NCBI GenBank assembly: GCA_963601185.1
Contig: CAVCEE010000006.1
Location: 1-64,000 of the forward strand
Source: Limisoma sp963601185
GTDB taxonomy: Bacteria; Bacteroidota; Bacteroidia; Bacteroidales; Muribaculaceae
Direction: 5' to 3'
Length of the DNA: 64,000 nucleotides
Part shown: piece after piece, positions 8,823 through 17,196 of the stretch
How the letters are laid out: every line of letters starts with the position of its first letter
How positions within the stretch are numbered: position 1 is the first letter of the stretch
The notes under the pieces: generated by a model
What the model was told of the DNA's origin: nothing
The model's input: the letters and a program-made list of their open reading frames with translations, nothing else
Database searches by the model: none
Translations under genes and position numbers: made by a program

Positions 8823-9527
8823 TTAGCCGAATTTGCTGATTTTTCTCAAGACCGACTCGTTGAGCACTTTGATGCGGCGACCGTCAACAACGATGACGTG
8901 CTCGTTTACAAATGCCGACAATGTGCGTATTGCGTTAGATGTCGTCATATTCGACAAATTCGCCAAATCCTCGCGTGACATATATATATTCAATGTCTCG
9001 CCATCCTCTTCAAATCCATAATTGTCAATCAGTAACACCAACGCCTCTGCCAAGCGACCGCGAATGTGCTTCTGTGTCAGATTTACAATCTTAGTATCCG
9101 AGCGACCCAAGTTGTGTGACAGTTCGTGGATGAAGAACCATGCTATTTGACGGTTGCTGTCGATTAACTGATCAACAATCTTCATTGGAATTGTACCGAT
9201 GACAGATGGCTCCATAGCAATAGCGCCCGACACGTATGGCTCGTTGGCAAAATATGCACGGTGTCCAAAATATTGAATTGGTCGAATTAAACGGATTATT
9301 TGCTGGCGTCCACCAATGCCTTCCTTGTATTTCTTGACCTTACCTTTGAGCAAGCACCACAGGTATTCCGGAGCTTCCTTCTCCGCATATATTATTTGGT
9401 TGCGCTTGTAATTGTGGATGGTGAAGTTGTCAATTACAATGCGCTTCTCTTCCGAGGTCAGGACATTCCATATCCCAGCCAAATCTTCTTTAACGACTTT
9501 TTCTAACGCGTCTCTTGATACCATCAT
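8823..9527 (-). CDS. Crp/Fnr-family transcriptional regulator
   Basis: At 234 residues it has a cyclic-nucleotide-binding-like beta-roll (about 25-140), a dimer helix (about 145-170) and a C-terminal winged helix with YMSREDLANLSNMTTSNAIR (about 182-201) as the recognition region. No cysteine cluster of the FNR type is seen, so an iron-sulfur sensor is unlikely, and the effector is unknown. Two ATG codons in a row leave the start uncertain by one codon. It has its own promoter and a perfect 12-bp palindrome in the leader, which suggests self-regulation. DUF4924 and prfC follow closely. Confidence 0.9.
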   Translation of the reverse strand: MMVSRDALEKVVKEDLAGIWNVLTSEEKRIVIDNFTIHNYKRNQIIYAEKEAPEYLWCLLKGKVKKYKEGIGGRQQIIRLIRPIQYFGHRAYFANEPYVSGAIAMEPSVIGTIPMKIVDQLIDSNRQIAWFFIHELSHNLGRSDTKIVNLTQKHIRGRLAEALVLLIDNYGFEEDGETLNIYMSREDLANLSNMTTSNAIRTLSAFVNEHVIVVDGRRIKVLNESVLRKISKFG

Positions 9528-9540
9528 TCGGTTTGTAGCT

Positions 9541-9552
9541 ACATAATTATGT
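9541..9552 (-). promoter_or_regulatory. Perfect palindrome in the crp-like leader
   Basis: ACATAATTATGT is fully self-complementary and lies between the predicted transcription start (about 9558) and the start codon at 9527. That position would suit a repressor or autoregulatory site. It does not resemble the E. coli CRP or FNR consensus. Confidence 0.4.
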
Positions 9553-9561
9553 TATAGAGCA

Positions 9562-9592
9562 CAAATGTACAACATAGTTATCGATTAGCCAA
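9562..9592 (-). promoter_or_regulatory. Promoter of the crp-like gene
   Basis: The minus strand has TTG at 9592-9590, 20 bases, then TACATTTG at 9569-9562, matching the Bacteroidota promoter pattern. The predicted start near 9558 gives a leader of about 30 bases. Confidence 0.6.
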
Positions 9593-9609
9593 ATTTGTCC
9601 GTTTAATTT

Positions 9610-10713
9610 TCACGACAGTCGATAATTATTGCCCGGAAGGACAACAATCGCACCTTTAAATTCGAGTTCAAAAAGGGTGCTATGCAATTTGTGGACAGGC
9701 GTTTTGAGTAATGCGCTAAGTTGATTTATTTGAATGGTTTTATCCCCTGACAGGCAATTTAAGACAGCTTGTTCATCGCTTGTGTACTCCACAAACAATG
9801 ACTTTTCAATCGGCTTTGCAACTCGTTTCCAACCCATAAAATCAATCACATCCTCTGCGTTCGCAACCAATGCCGCCACATTATTTTTTATAAGATTGTT
9901 GCAACCTACTGAGAATTCATCGCCAACTCGGCCAGGGAAAGCAAACACGTCTCTTCCATAACTTTGGGCAATCTTTGCAGTGACAAGTGCTCCGCCCTTA
10001 ACGGCAGATTCTACCACTATTGTACAGTCTGCCAATGCCGCAATTAGTCTGTTACGAGCAAGAAAATTAGAACGGTGGATTCTTGTTTTTGACGCATATT
10101 CAGTCGCAAGTGCCCCATCCTTTCTGATTATTTCTATCGCCACGGATCGATGTTGCGCTGGGTATATCATGTCCAGTCCGTGCGCCACAACCGCAATGGT
10201 TGTAAGGCCGGCATCCAATGCAGCCAAATGAGCCGTCACGTCTACCCCATAAGCCAATCCGCTGGTCACAATTACGTCTTGCCCAGCAATTTCACCCAGG
10301 TCACGCACCAAGTCTTGTGTTAATTTTCTGCCGCCCACCGTTTCACGCCTTGTACCAACTACGCTTATAATTTTCTTTGAATTAAAATCTACATCGCCCT
10401 TGACATACAGCAGCAAAGGAGCATCGGGCACTGGCATAAACCGGGCTGGATAGTCCGAATTGCGGAAATATAAACATCTGATGTTGTTTTTCAACACGAA
10501 CTCAAGTTCCCTTTCCGCGTCATTCAGCAATGATTCACGATAGCTCGCACTAAACACTTTATTCTTTGCTTCAGCCAAGGCAGACAATTCCGTTTCTGAC
10601 ATTCGGAAGAAATTCTCCTCCGAGCCGACAACACCCAGGATGGCGTTGGCTAAATCAATGGTAATTCCCTTTATTCGGGAGAATGCCAGTTGTGCGACAC
10701 TTATATTGGGCAT
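9610..10713 (-). CDS. dprA: DNA processing protein DprA
   Basis: DprA loads RecA onto incoming single-stranded DNA during transformation. This copy has 367 residues. An N-terminal helix-hairpin-helix-like region (1-70) precedes the Rossmann-like core, with VGTRRETVGGRKL near 118, TSGLAYGVDVTAHLAALDAG near 150, and HRSNFLARNRLIAALADCTI, VESAVKGGALVTA and AFPGRVGDEFSVGCNNLI further on. A small C-terminal winged-helix domain (about 300-367) completes it. It starts 2 bases after the thioesterase gene and is followed by a separately promoted regulator. Confidence 0.95.
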   Translation of the reverse strand: MPNISVAQLAFSRIKGITIDLANAILGVVGSEENFFRMSETELSALAEAKNKVFSASYRESLLNDAERELEFVLKNNIRCLYFRNSDYPARFMPVPDAPLLLYVKGDVDFNSKKIISVVGTRRETVGGRKLTQDLVRDLGEIAGQDVIVTSGLAYGVDVTAHLAALDAGLTTIAVVAHGLDMIYPAQHRSVAIEIIRKDGALATEYASKTRIHRSNFLARNRLIAALADCTIVVESAVKGGALVTAKIAQSYGRDVFAFPGRVGDEFSVGCNNLIKNNVAALVANAEDVIDFMGWKRVAKPIEKSLFVEYTSDEQAVLNCLSGDKTIQINQLSALLKTPVHKLHSTLFELEFKGAIVVLPGNNYRLS

Positions 10714-10715
10714 AC

Positions 10716-11120
10716 TTATCTCAAATATTTCTCAAAAACACGCGCAAGCAGTTCTCCTCTGTCCAATTTTCCGTCAGACAAGCACACGCAGCTAACCACA
10801 GCGGAAACAACAGCGGCATTGTCTGGGAGACGGAAAAGGTCTTGATGGAAGACAAATCTGACACCCTTGCGCTCAACCCACAACTTGCTGATGAATTTAT
10901 CGCCGCTTTTAAGAGGGGTTTTGTAATCAATTTCCACCCTATTGAGCACTGGGATTATCCCTTGCGCCTGCATGTCGGCAAAGGAAATGCCGTTTTCGAT
11001 GCAGAAACCATGCCGCGTGTGTTCTAAGTAGTGCAGGTAGTTTGCATTGTTCACAATCCCTTCGGAATCGAGTTCGTAGTCACGAACCTCCATCTCTTTC
11101 TGATATATATAATCACTCAT
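10716..11120 (-). CDS. Acyl-CoA thioesterase, 4HBT hot-dog family
   Basis: This 134-residue single hot-dog domain protein has the YbgC/FadM-type signature: VRDYELDSEGIVNNANYLHY at about 12-31, where the usual active-site Asp is preserved in the DSEGIVNN stretch, followed by HTRHGFCIENG. It probably hydrolyses a short- or medium-chain acyl-CoA; the substrate cannot be inferred. It is the first gene of a unit with dprA, driven by a promoter that faces the nif3-like gene. Confidence 0.88.
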   Translation of the reverse strand: MSDYIYQKEMEVRDYELDSEGIVNNANYLHYLEHTRHGFCIENGISFADMQAQGIIPVLNRVEIDYKTPLKSGDKFISKLWVERKGVRFVFHQDLFRLPDNAAVVSAVVSCVCLSDGKLDRGELLARVFEKYLR

Positions 11121-11137
11121 TCAATCCAATTTTACCG

Positions 11138-11177
11138 CAAAGATAGTTGTTTCGCCCAACAATTATATCTATCTTTG
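11138..11177. promoter_or_regulatory. Divergent promoters, thioesterase-dprA and nif3-like operons
   Basis: Minus strand: TATCTTTG from 11145 to 11138, 17 bases before the thioesterase ATG. Plus strand: TTG at 11147-11149, 20 bases, TATCTTTG at 11170-11177, 15 bases before the nif3-like ATG. The extended elements GCAAAGATAG and CTATCTTTGC form a 10-bp inverted repeat with a 22-base spacer. RNA polymerase footprints would overlap. Confidence 0.7.
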
Positions 11178-11192
11178 CAACATAATTGAGAA

Positions 11193-12290
11193 ATGGACAT
11201 TCGCAGTGTTATTAACGCGATTGAAGATTTTGCCCCTCGCGCTTTGCAGGAAGACTACGATAATTCGGGCTTGCAGGCAGGCGATGCGACAAACATCTGT
11301 ACAGGAGTTCTTCTTACGCTTGACGTGACCAAAGAGATCGTCGAAGAGGCTAAGGAGAACAATTTCAACTTTATAGTTTCCCATCATCCGATTCTTTTCA
11401 AAGGAATAAAAAGTATCACGCCAACATCCGATATTGGAGGCATCTTGATTGATGCAATAAAACACAACATTTCTATATACTCGGCTCACACGAGCCTTGA
11501 CAATGCCCGATTTGGCGTTTCTTACAGAATGGCTTGCAAATTGGGTTTGTCTAACATTCGCACATTGCAAGCACAGACAGACAAATTATGTAAATTAGTT
11601 GTCTTTGTGCCTACCGCCTATGCGAAATCAGTCAAACAGGCATTGGCGAAATCCGGTGCTGGCGAAATCGGAAATTATCGTGGTTGCTCATACTCTATGG
11701 ATGGCATTGGGGCATACGAAGCCACTGCAGATGCACATCCTTTTGTCGGTGAAATTGGGGCTTTGCACGAAGAGAGGGAAACTCGCATTGAGGTGATACT
11801 TCCGAAACAACTGCTGTCGCAAACTTTAAAAGCGATGATGGATGCCCACCCATACGAAGAACCGGCCTATGACATAATTCCATTGCTCAACGATGATGCC
11901 TACTCTGGCAGTGGTGCAATCGGAACACTGCCCGAGCCAATGACATTGACCGACTTTTTGAAGTCGCTTAAATGTGTGTTCAAATGTCCTTGCATAAGAC
12001 ATAACGGGCACGATGGAAATCAATTGGTACGAAAAGTGGCATTATGTGGAGGCAGCGGTAGTTTCTTGACAAACGATGCTATCAGGCAAGGTGCTGATAT
12101 ATTCATTACAGGCGATGTGAAATATCACGATTTTACATCCGTTGACAAGCAAATTACGGTGGCTGATATTGGGCACTACGAAAGTGAACAGTGCGCAAAG
12201 GAGATTCTACAGGATGTTATTTCAAAGAAATTTCCACAACTCAAAATTCAACAATCAAAAACAGAAAATAATACAATAAAATATTTTTAA
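11193..12290 (+). CDS. Nif3-like dinuclear metal-centre protein
   Basis: At 365 residues it is the long form of the Nif3/YqfO family, in which a PII-like domain (about 130-230) is inserted between the two halves of the metal-binding fold. Visible metal-site motifs are SHHPILFKGIKSI near 64-76, YSAHTSLDN near 96-104, and the C-terminal TGDVKYHDF and DIGHYESE. Proteins of this family form toroidal hexamers. They have been linked to GTP cyclohydrolase-like or metal-chaperone roles, but the true function is unsettled. It precedes the zinc-ribbon gene by 1 base. Confidence 0.93.
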   Translation: MDIRSVINAIEDFAPRALQEDYDNSGLQAGDATNICTGVLLTLDVTKEIVEEAKENNFNFIVSHHPILFKGIKSITPTSDIGGILIDAIKHNISIYSAHTSLDNARFGVSYRMACKLGLSNIRTLQAQTDKLCKLVVFVPTAYAKSVKQALAKSGAGEIGNYRGCSYSMDGIGAYEATADAHPFVGEIGALHEERETRIEVILPKQLLSQTLKAMMDAHPYEEPAYDIIPLLNDDAYSGSGAIGTLPEPMTLTDFLKSLKCVFKCPCIRHNGHDGNQLVRKVALCGGSGSFLTNDAIRQGADIFITGDVKYHDFTSVDKQITVADIGHYESEQCAKEILQDVISKKFPQLKIQQSKTENNTIKYF

Positions 12291-12291
12291 T

Positions 12292-13065
12292 ATGACAACA
12301 GAAAAGAAAGCAGCTGCAAAAGAAGGATTGTCTGTTGAAGAACGCCTGTCGGCGCTCTATCAATTACAGACTCTCCTTTCAGAGATTGACCGCATCAAGA
12401 CATTGCGCGGAGAACTTCCGCTCGAGGTAGACGACCTCAAAGATGAGATCGAGGGCCTGAACACCCGCATCCAGAATTTCAAGAATGAGGCAGAGGAGCT
12501 TCGCAAAGGTGTCGCTACAAAGAATGTTGAAATTCAGAATGCACAAGATGCTATTGCAAAATACACGGAACAGCAGAACAATGTTCGCAACAACAAGGAG
12601 TACGACTACTTGGCTAAGGAAATCGGCTTCAAACAGTTGGAAATTGAACTTTGTGAAAAGCGAATCAGAGAGTACACTGAAATGGCTGCGCGCAAAACTG
12701 AGGACATAAAAAATGCCAAAGAAACATTAGAAGACCGCACCCACATCCTCAGCGAAAAGGAGTCTGAATTAAGTGAAATCATCTCGGAAACAAAGCAGGA
12801 CGAGGAGAAATTGAGAGAGCAGGCAAAGGAACTCGAGGAAAGAATCGAGCCACGTTTGCTCACTGCATTTAAACGCATCCGCAAAAATGCGCGCAACGGT
12901 CTGGGTGTAGTTTATGTTCAACGCAATGCTTGTGGTGGTTGCTTCAACCGCATCCCGGCACAGCGCCAAGTTGAAATCAAATTGCGCAAAAAGATTATCG
13001 TTTGCGAGTACTGCGGTCGAATTTTGATTGACCCAGAATTGGCAGGCGTTAGCGAAGAGGCTTAA
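12292..13065 (+). CDS. C4-type zinc-ribbon coiled-coil protein
   Basis: Residues 15-195 of this 257-residue protein are a long charged coiled coil. The C-terminus has a four-cysteine zinc ribbon (CGGCFNRIPAQ, then about 20 residues later CEYCGRILID). This matches the nucleic-acid-binding zf-RING_7/CdsZ-like family, often encoded directly after a nif3-like gene as here. The family is proposed to act on RNA or ribosomes; nothing here narrows that down. The operon ends at the hairpin just downstream. Confidence 0.9.
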   Translation: MTTEKKAAAKEGLSVEERLSALYQLQTLLSEIDRIKTLRGELPLEVDDLKDEIEGLNTRIQNFKNEAEELRKGVATKNVEIQNAQDAIAKYTEQQNNVRNNKEYDYLAKEIGFKQLEIELCEKRIREYTEMAARKTEDIKNAKETLEDRTHILSEKESELSEIISETKQDEEKLREQAKELEERIEPRLLTAFKRIRKNARNGLGVVYVQRNACGGCFNRIPAQRQVEIKLRKKIIVCEYCGRILIDPELAGVSEEA

Positions 13066-13081
13066 CCTCCAATTCCATAAT

Positions 13082-13128
13082 AACGACAAGAGGAGCCGCG
13101 AGTAAATTTCGCGGCTCCTCTTGTCGTT
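13082..13128. terminator. Bidirectional terminator between convergent genes
   Basis: A perfect 20-bp inverted repeat (13082-13101 and 13109-13128) with a 7-base loop. It is GC-rich in the stem centre and lies 16 bases after the zinc-ribbon stop and 12 bases from the stop of the opposing DUF3298 gene. Confidence 0.9.
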
Positions 13129-13140
13129 CTATCAATGCTG

Positions 13141-14061
13141 CTAATTCAGTAAATCTTTCGCTTCATCAGTAAGATATGGCATCAAATCTTTTACTGCAAT
13201 GCTGAAACAGATAGTACCTACAGCATACGAGGCGATTTCATAAGGTTGATACACGAATTTCAAGCAACCGTGTTCAAACCAAGGCTCGTGAATTGGCAAA
13301 GGAATCAGTCCATCGTCGGATAAAATCAGATAATTCTCTAGCGAAGAGTTAGTTACAGATTCCACGCCGCTGGCTTTCAGACATCGCAACACATTTTCTC
13401 TCAACAATGGTTGCAAATCACGCAGCCTCGCTGAGTCAAGTGTGTTGACAACCGGCTTCGTTGTTTTTCTGCTAATGTTCCTACAATAAGAGGATCGTGA
13501 GTGGTGAGCACCACCCAAATAATTGTCTTCATCAACATTATATGTGATATACGCAGGTGTAACTTCGCTCAAGTCTATTGTTATAACCTGTGACAATACC
13601 GGCATTTCATTCTTTTGAATGCGCTCCGCTTCCAAATCCTTTCGCTCTCTCGACAGATAGCGCACAATGCCATCTCCATAGTGGTTGATCATCAGCGAGC
13701 CATTGCCAAGATCGCCCTTGTAAAAGGGATACTCACGTAGAAGAGTCCCGTTTTCTTCCTCATTATTGTACGGTAGGCATAGAGAAGTTAGTTCCTGGGC
13801 GATAAAGTTCTTGACATTTTCCGCTATACTGTCACACCCATCCGGGAAAGCAATCCAAATATCACATTTAACGCCATCCACGATGGAATCGTAGGCAACA
13901 ACGGTTGTTGGAAGTACATTGGCAGCAATTTGCGAAATGCGCTCGACATCAACAATCGATGCCGGATTTCCTTTTTGTGCGGGCTGCATTGTCTTGCATC
14001 CTGTGGTACATACTGAAACGAAAAATCCCACGGCCATAGCTGCAGCTGTAAATTGTTTCAT
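13141..14061 (-). CDS. DUF3298-type lipoprotein
   Basis: This 306-residue protein has a lipoprotein signal peptide with lipobox CTTGC (Cys at about 22). The C-terminal half resembles DUF3298/RsiV-like domains: a GGAHHSRSSYCRNIS stretch near 183 and WFEHGCLKFVYQPYEIASYA near 262. The domain is thought to bind ligands or peptidoglycan-related material, but the function is not established. It lies 68 bases after mlaF on the same strand with no clear promoter between, so it may be read with the Mla genes. Confidence 0.82.
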   Translation of the reverse strand: MKQFTAAAMAVGFFVSVCTTGCKTMQPAQKGNPASIVDVERISQIAANVLPTTVVAYDSIVDGVKCDIWIAFPDGCDSIAENVKNFIAQELTSLCLPYNNEEENGTLLREYPFYKGDLGNGSLMINHYGDGIVRYLSRERKDLEAERIQKNEMPVLSQVITIDLSEVTPAYITYNVDEDNYLGGAHHSRSSYCRNISRKTTKPVVNTLDSARLRDLQPLLRENVLRCLKASGVESVTNSSLENYLILSDDGLIPLPIHEPWFEHGCLKFVYQPYEIASYAVGTICFSIAVKDLMPYLTDEAKDLLN

Positions 14062-14129
14062 ATCAATTGCTTTTAGGTTCTATTTTTGTCTTTCCCAGTC
14101 TGCCGGCAAGAGTCTTTCTCCTGTCGATT

Positions 14130-14897
14130 TTATTGTCCTAAATAAAGTGCCGCTTGCTTGACTTTTTTGAACAAGTCTGTCGCAAAGACAAAATCATTCA
14201 GTGTTTTGCTGTCTGAATGGAATATGGTTTGCTTGTCGCCTACCCAATCCACATTGCCATTGCATATATACACAATATTTTCACCAATACCAAGCACTGA
14301 GTTCATATCGTGGGTATTGATGATTGTTGTAATATCGTATTCATGGGTAATATCCCAAAGCAACTCGTCAATCAAAATTGAAGTCTTTGGGTCAAGACCG
14401 GAGTTCGGCTCATCGCAAAACAGATATTTGGGGTTCAACGCAATTGCCCGAGCGATTGCCACGCGTTTCTGCATACCGCCGCTGATTTCCGACGGAAATT
14501 TGTTTTCAGCGCCAATCAGATTTACGCGGTTCAAGCAGAACTTTGCCCTATCGAGCATCTGTGCGTATGTCATATCCGAAAACATCTTCAATGGGAACAT
14601 CACATTACCCAACACCGTTTCATTGTCAAACAATGCAGAGCCTTGAAACAACATACCGATTTCCGTGCGCAAAGCCTTTTTCTGCGATGCGGACATACTA
14701 ACTATATCTCGTCCGTCATAAAGGATTTCGCCAGAATCTGGCACAAGTAGTCCAATAATACTTTTCATAAGCACTGTCTTACCAGAACCGCTTTGTCCGA
14801 TAATCAAGTTGGTCTTGCCATTGAAAAACTGGGCATCAATCCCTTTCAGCACAGTCTTGTCGGGGAATGATTTCTTTATATTCTTTACTTCAATCAT
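14130..14897 (-). CDS. mlaF: ABC transporter ATPase of the MlaF type
   Basis: At 255 residues, this is the cytoplasmic ATPase of an MCE/Mla phospholipid transporter acting between the inner and outer membranes. Motifs: Walker A GQSGSGKTVL near 34-43, signature SGGMQKR near 139, Walker B KYLFCDEP, and the switch His in INTHDM. SGGMQKRVAIARAIA with GLDPKTS is characteristic of MlaF rather than other ATPases. Its start overlaps the last bases of mlaE (TAATG). MlaD and the other partners are not in this window. Confidence 0.92.
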   Translation of the reverse strand: MIEVKNIKKSFPDKTVLKGIDAQFFNGKTNLIIGQSGSGKTVLMKSIIGLLVPDSGEILYDGRDIVSMSASQKKALRTEIGMLFQGSALFDNETVLGNVMFPLKMFSDMTYAQMLDRAKFCLNRVNLIGAENKFPSEISGGMQKRVAIARAIALNPKYLFCDEPNSGLDPKTSILIDELLWDITHEYDITTIINTHDMNSVLGIGENIVYICNGNVDWVGDKQTIFHSDSKTLNDFVFATDLFKKVKQAALYLGQ

Positions 14898-15649
14898 TAC
14901 TGCAACAATAATTTGGTCAACAACACATCCAAAAGCAAGATGATAATACTGCTTGCCACTACGGAGTTAGTACTAGCCTTTCCCACTTCCAATGCTCCAC
15001 CTTTCACGTAATACCCATAGAACGAAGCGACTGTGGTTATCACAACGCTGAAAAACAGGGATTTGATAATTGCATACCAAACATACCATTCTACAAACAT
15101 TGTCTGGATGCCGTAGATGTATTGCGAAACGGAAATCATATCCGTAAACTGGGCGATGCAATAGCCACCAACAAGACCGGATGCCATACTGAATATCGCA
15201 AGGACAGGCATAAACGTGAGAAGTGCAAATATTTTAGGCAGCACGATGAAATTGCAAGAGTTGATACCCATTATTTCCAGCGCATCAATTTGTTCTGTTA
15301 CGCGCATAGTACCTATTTCAGAAGCGATGTTCGACCCAACCTTTCCTGCCAAAATAAGGCAAAGAATTGACGACGAGAACTCAAGGAGCAACACGTCACG
15401 AGTAGCCAAGCCAATGGTATAGGTCGGCAACAAAGGGTTGGAAAAGTTTATTTGCATCTGAATCGCAATTACCGCTCCAATAAAGAGAGAGATAACTATG
15501 ACCAACGGAATAGAGTCAACTCCTAATTTCGAAATCTCGACAACGTAACGTTTCAGCGATTCGCGCCAACGGTCCGGCTTCGTGAGCACCTTTTGCATAA
15601 ACAAAGCATACCTGCCAAAGGTGTGCAAACATGATGTTATAAATAACAT
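14897..15649 (-). CDS. mlaE: MlaE-family ABC transporter permease
   Basis: This is the inner-membrane permease of the MCE/Mla lipid transporter. It has 250 residues with about five hydrophobic segments and the family motif LILAGKVGSNIASEIGTMRV, followed by TEQIDALEIMG. The reading frame extends upstream to 15700, but the promoter -7 element lies at 15678-15671, inside that extension. The ATG at 15649 (MLFITSCLHT) is therefore the first usable start and agrees with the family's normal length. Translationally coupled to mlaF. Confidence 0.93.
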   Translation of the reverse strand: MLFITSCLHTFGRYALFMQKVLTKPDRWRESLKRYVVEISKLGVDSIPLVIVISLFIGAVIAIQMQINFSNPLLPTYTIGLATRDVLLLEFSSSILCLILAGKVGSNIASEIGTMRVTEQIDALEIMGINSCNFIVLPKIFALLTFMPVLAIFSMASGLVGGYCIAQFTDMISVSQYIYGIQTMFVEWYVWYAIIKSLFFSVVITTVASFYGYYVKGGALEVGKASTNSVVASSIIILLLDVLLTKLLLQ

Positions 15650-15670
15650 AAATTTTATCTGTATTTTCTG

Positions 15671-15700
15671 CAAAATTAGCAATTTTCCACCACGACACAA
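15671..15700 (-). promoter_or_regulatory. Promoter of the mlaE-mlaF unit
   Basis: Minus strand TTG at 15700-15698, exactly 19 bases, then TAATTTTG at 15678-15671. It predicts transcription from about 15667 and decides the mlaE start codon. Confidence 0.7.
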
Positions 15701-15848
15701 TCACAATCCAACCATTTTGTCACATTTGTGGAATTTTAGGACTCTTTCAACCACAACCTCAATCCCAATAATTTTGTCTTTTTGTCGGATTGGTTGCGGA
15801 TATTTGGACGGAAATTAGTATCTTCGCATAAAATAACACCGAAATTTT

Positions 15849-16388
15849 ATGATTTACAAATTCCACTTAATATCAGATGAGGCTCCAGATTTCAAAATGG
15901 AGATTTTAATCGATTCCGATGATACATTTTTGAATCTTCGCAATGCAATCCTTGACGCAGTTGGGTACGACAACTCTCAGATGGACTCATTTGTCATCTG
16001 TGATGAAGACTGGAATAAAGAAAAGGAAGTCACGCTGGCTGATATGGGTAGCGACAGCGATGAAGACGTTTGGCTGATGGACAAGACTCGTATTTCCGAC
16101 TTGATTGAAGACGAAGGACAAAGAATGATGTTCGTGTTCGATTATCTCACAAACCGTGCATTCTTTATGGAAATGAGGGAAGAAATCTTCTCAAAAGAGA
16201 TTGATAAGCCTAAATGCTCTTTCGTAGGACTTCCGCCAGCTGAGGGCGTTAATATGAACGACTTTGAAGACCAGTTGGCAAAAGCCGCAGCCTCGACCAG
16301 TTCGACGGATGATTTGGACGCTGATTTCTACGGCTCGGACGAATACAATGAGGACGAATTCGATGCCGACGGCTACGGATACGAATAG
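15849..16388 (+). CDS. PRiA4b ORF-3-like protein
   Basis: This 179-residue protein has an N-terminus (YKFHLISDEAPDFKMEILID, with FLNLRNAILDAVGY) that matches the plasmid pRiA4b ORF-3-like fold. The fold occurs in many chromosomal and mobile-element proteins, and its biochemical role is unknown. The last 40 residues are strongly acidic (Asp/Glu/Tyr/Gly-rich, ending in GYGYE), giving a very low predicted charge. It is a single gene between the divergent mla operon and its own terminator. A promoter-like TATCTTCG lies at 15819-15826. Confidence 0.8.
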   Translation: MIYKFHLISDEAPDFKMEILIDSDDTFLNLRNAILDAVGYDNSQMDSFVICDEDWNKEKEVTLADMGSDSDEDVWLMDKTRISDLIEDEGQRMMFVFDYLTNRAFFMEMREEIFSKEIDKPKCSFVGLPPAEGVNMNDFEDQLAKAAASTSSTDDLDADFYGSDEYNEDEFDADGYGYE

Positions 16389-16416
16389 ATAACATCATTT
16401 TGTAATACACCTAACG

Positions 16417-16447
16417 CAAAGCCGACCCAGATGAAGGGTTGGCTTTG
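16417..16447 (+). terminator. Terminator of the PRiA4b-like gene
   Basis: The arms CAAAGCCGACCC (16417-16428) and GGGTTGGCTTTG (16436-16447) pair with one G-T, 28 bases after the stop codon. Confidence 0.75.
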
Positions 16448-16533
16448 TACTTTATTGCTCCTGTTTTTGCATTATCTAGGCTCTCTTATTCACTAATTAC
16501 TAAAATGATTGCTATTGATATTGATTTTTAAAC

Positions 16534-16541
16534 TATATTTG
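16534..16541 (+). promoter_or_regulatory. Promoter of the udk operon, -7 element
   Basis: TATATTTG matches the Bacteroidota consensus, 28 bases upstream of the udk ATG. TTG boxes upstream (for example 16515-16517) are at slightly short spacing. It may drive the whole udk-lptB-sppA-lpxK-punA-thiL run. Confidence 0.55.
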
Positions 16542-16569
16542 TAACAACATTTAGAAAAGTCGACATCTT

Positions 16570-17193
16570 ATGATTATAATTGGCATCGCCGGAGGTACTG
16601 GCTCGGGCAAAACTACTGTAGTGAAAAAAATCGTGGAATCGCTTCCCATTGGCGAGGTTGCTGTCCTTCCCCAGGACTCTTATTACAAAGATTCCAGCCA
16701 TATTCCAATGGAAGAACGTCAGAAAATCAATTTTGACGAGCCTGCCGCTTTTGACTGGGAGTTGTTGATCAACCAACTTTCAGAATTGAAAAGAGGCAAG
16801 GGTATCGAAGTCCCGACGTATTCATACTTAACGTGTACTCGTCAGCCTGAAACCGTGCCGATGAAGCCGAGAGATGTAGTTATCGTTGAAGGCATCCTTG
16901 TGTTCAGTGACAAGCGTCTCCGTGATATGATGGATATTAAGGTCTTTGTCGATGCTGATGCCGACGATAGACTCATCCGGGTAATCAACCGCGACTGCAT
17001 CGAACGCGGACGCACACCGGAACTTGTCGTAGAACGCTATGAGCGCGTACTCAAGCCGATGCACAACAAGTATATCGAGCCGGCAAAGAAATATGCAGAT
17101 TTAATTATTCCGCAAGGAGGAAACAATATGGTGGCCATCACCCTTTTGAAGGAATATATTGAAGGTCGCATAAATGCCCACAAAGGTAAGTAG
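16570..17193 (+). CDS. udk: Uridine kinase
   Basis: Phosphorylates uridine and cytidine with ATP or GTP in pyrimidine salvage. At 207 residues it matches the family. Walker A is GIAGGTGSGKTTVV at 5-18, and PQDSYYKDSS near 34 belongs to the nucleoside-binding site. FDEPAAFDW near 54 and RDCIERGRTP near 138 (lid region) are also typical. First gene of a six-gene run; lptB starts 3 bases after its stop. Confidence 0.95.
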   Translation: MIIIGIAGGTGSGKTTVVKKIVESLPIGEVAVLPQDSYYKDSSHIPMEERQKINFDEPAAFDWELLINQLSELKRGKGIEVPTYSYLTCTRQPETVPMKPRDVVIVEGILVFSDKRLRDMMDIKVFVDADADDRLIRVINRDCIERGRTPELVVERYERVLKPMHNKYIEPAKKYADLIIPQGGNNMVAITLLKEYIEGRINAHKGK

Positions 17194-17196
17194 AGT

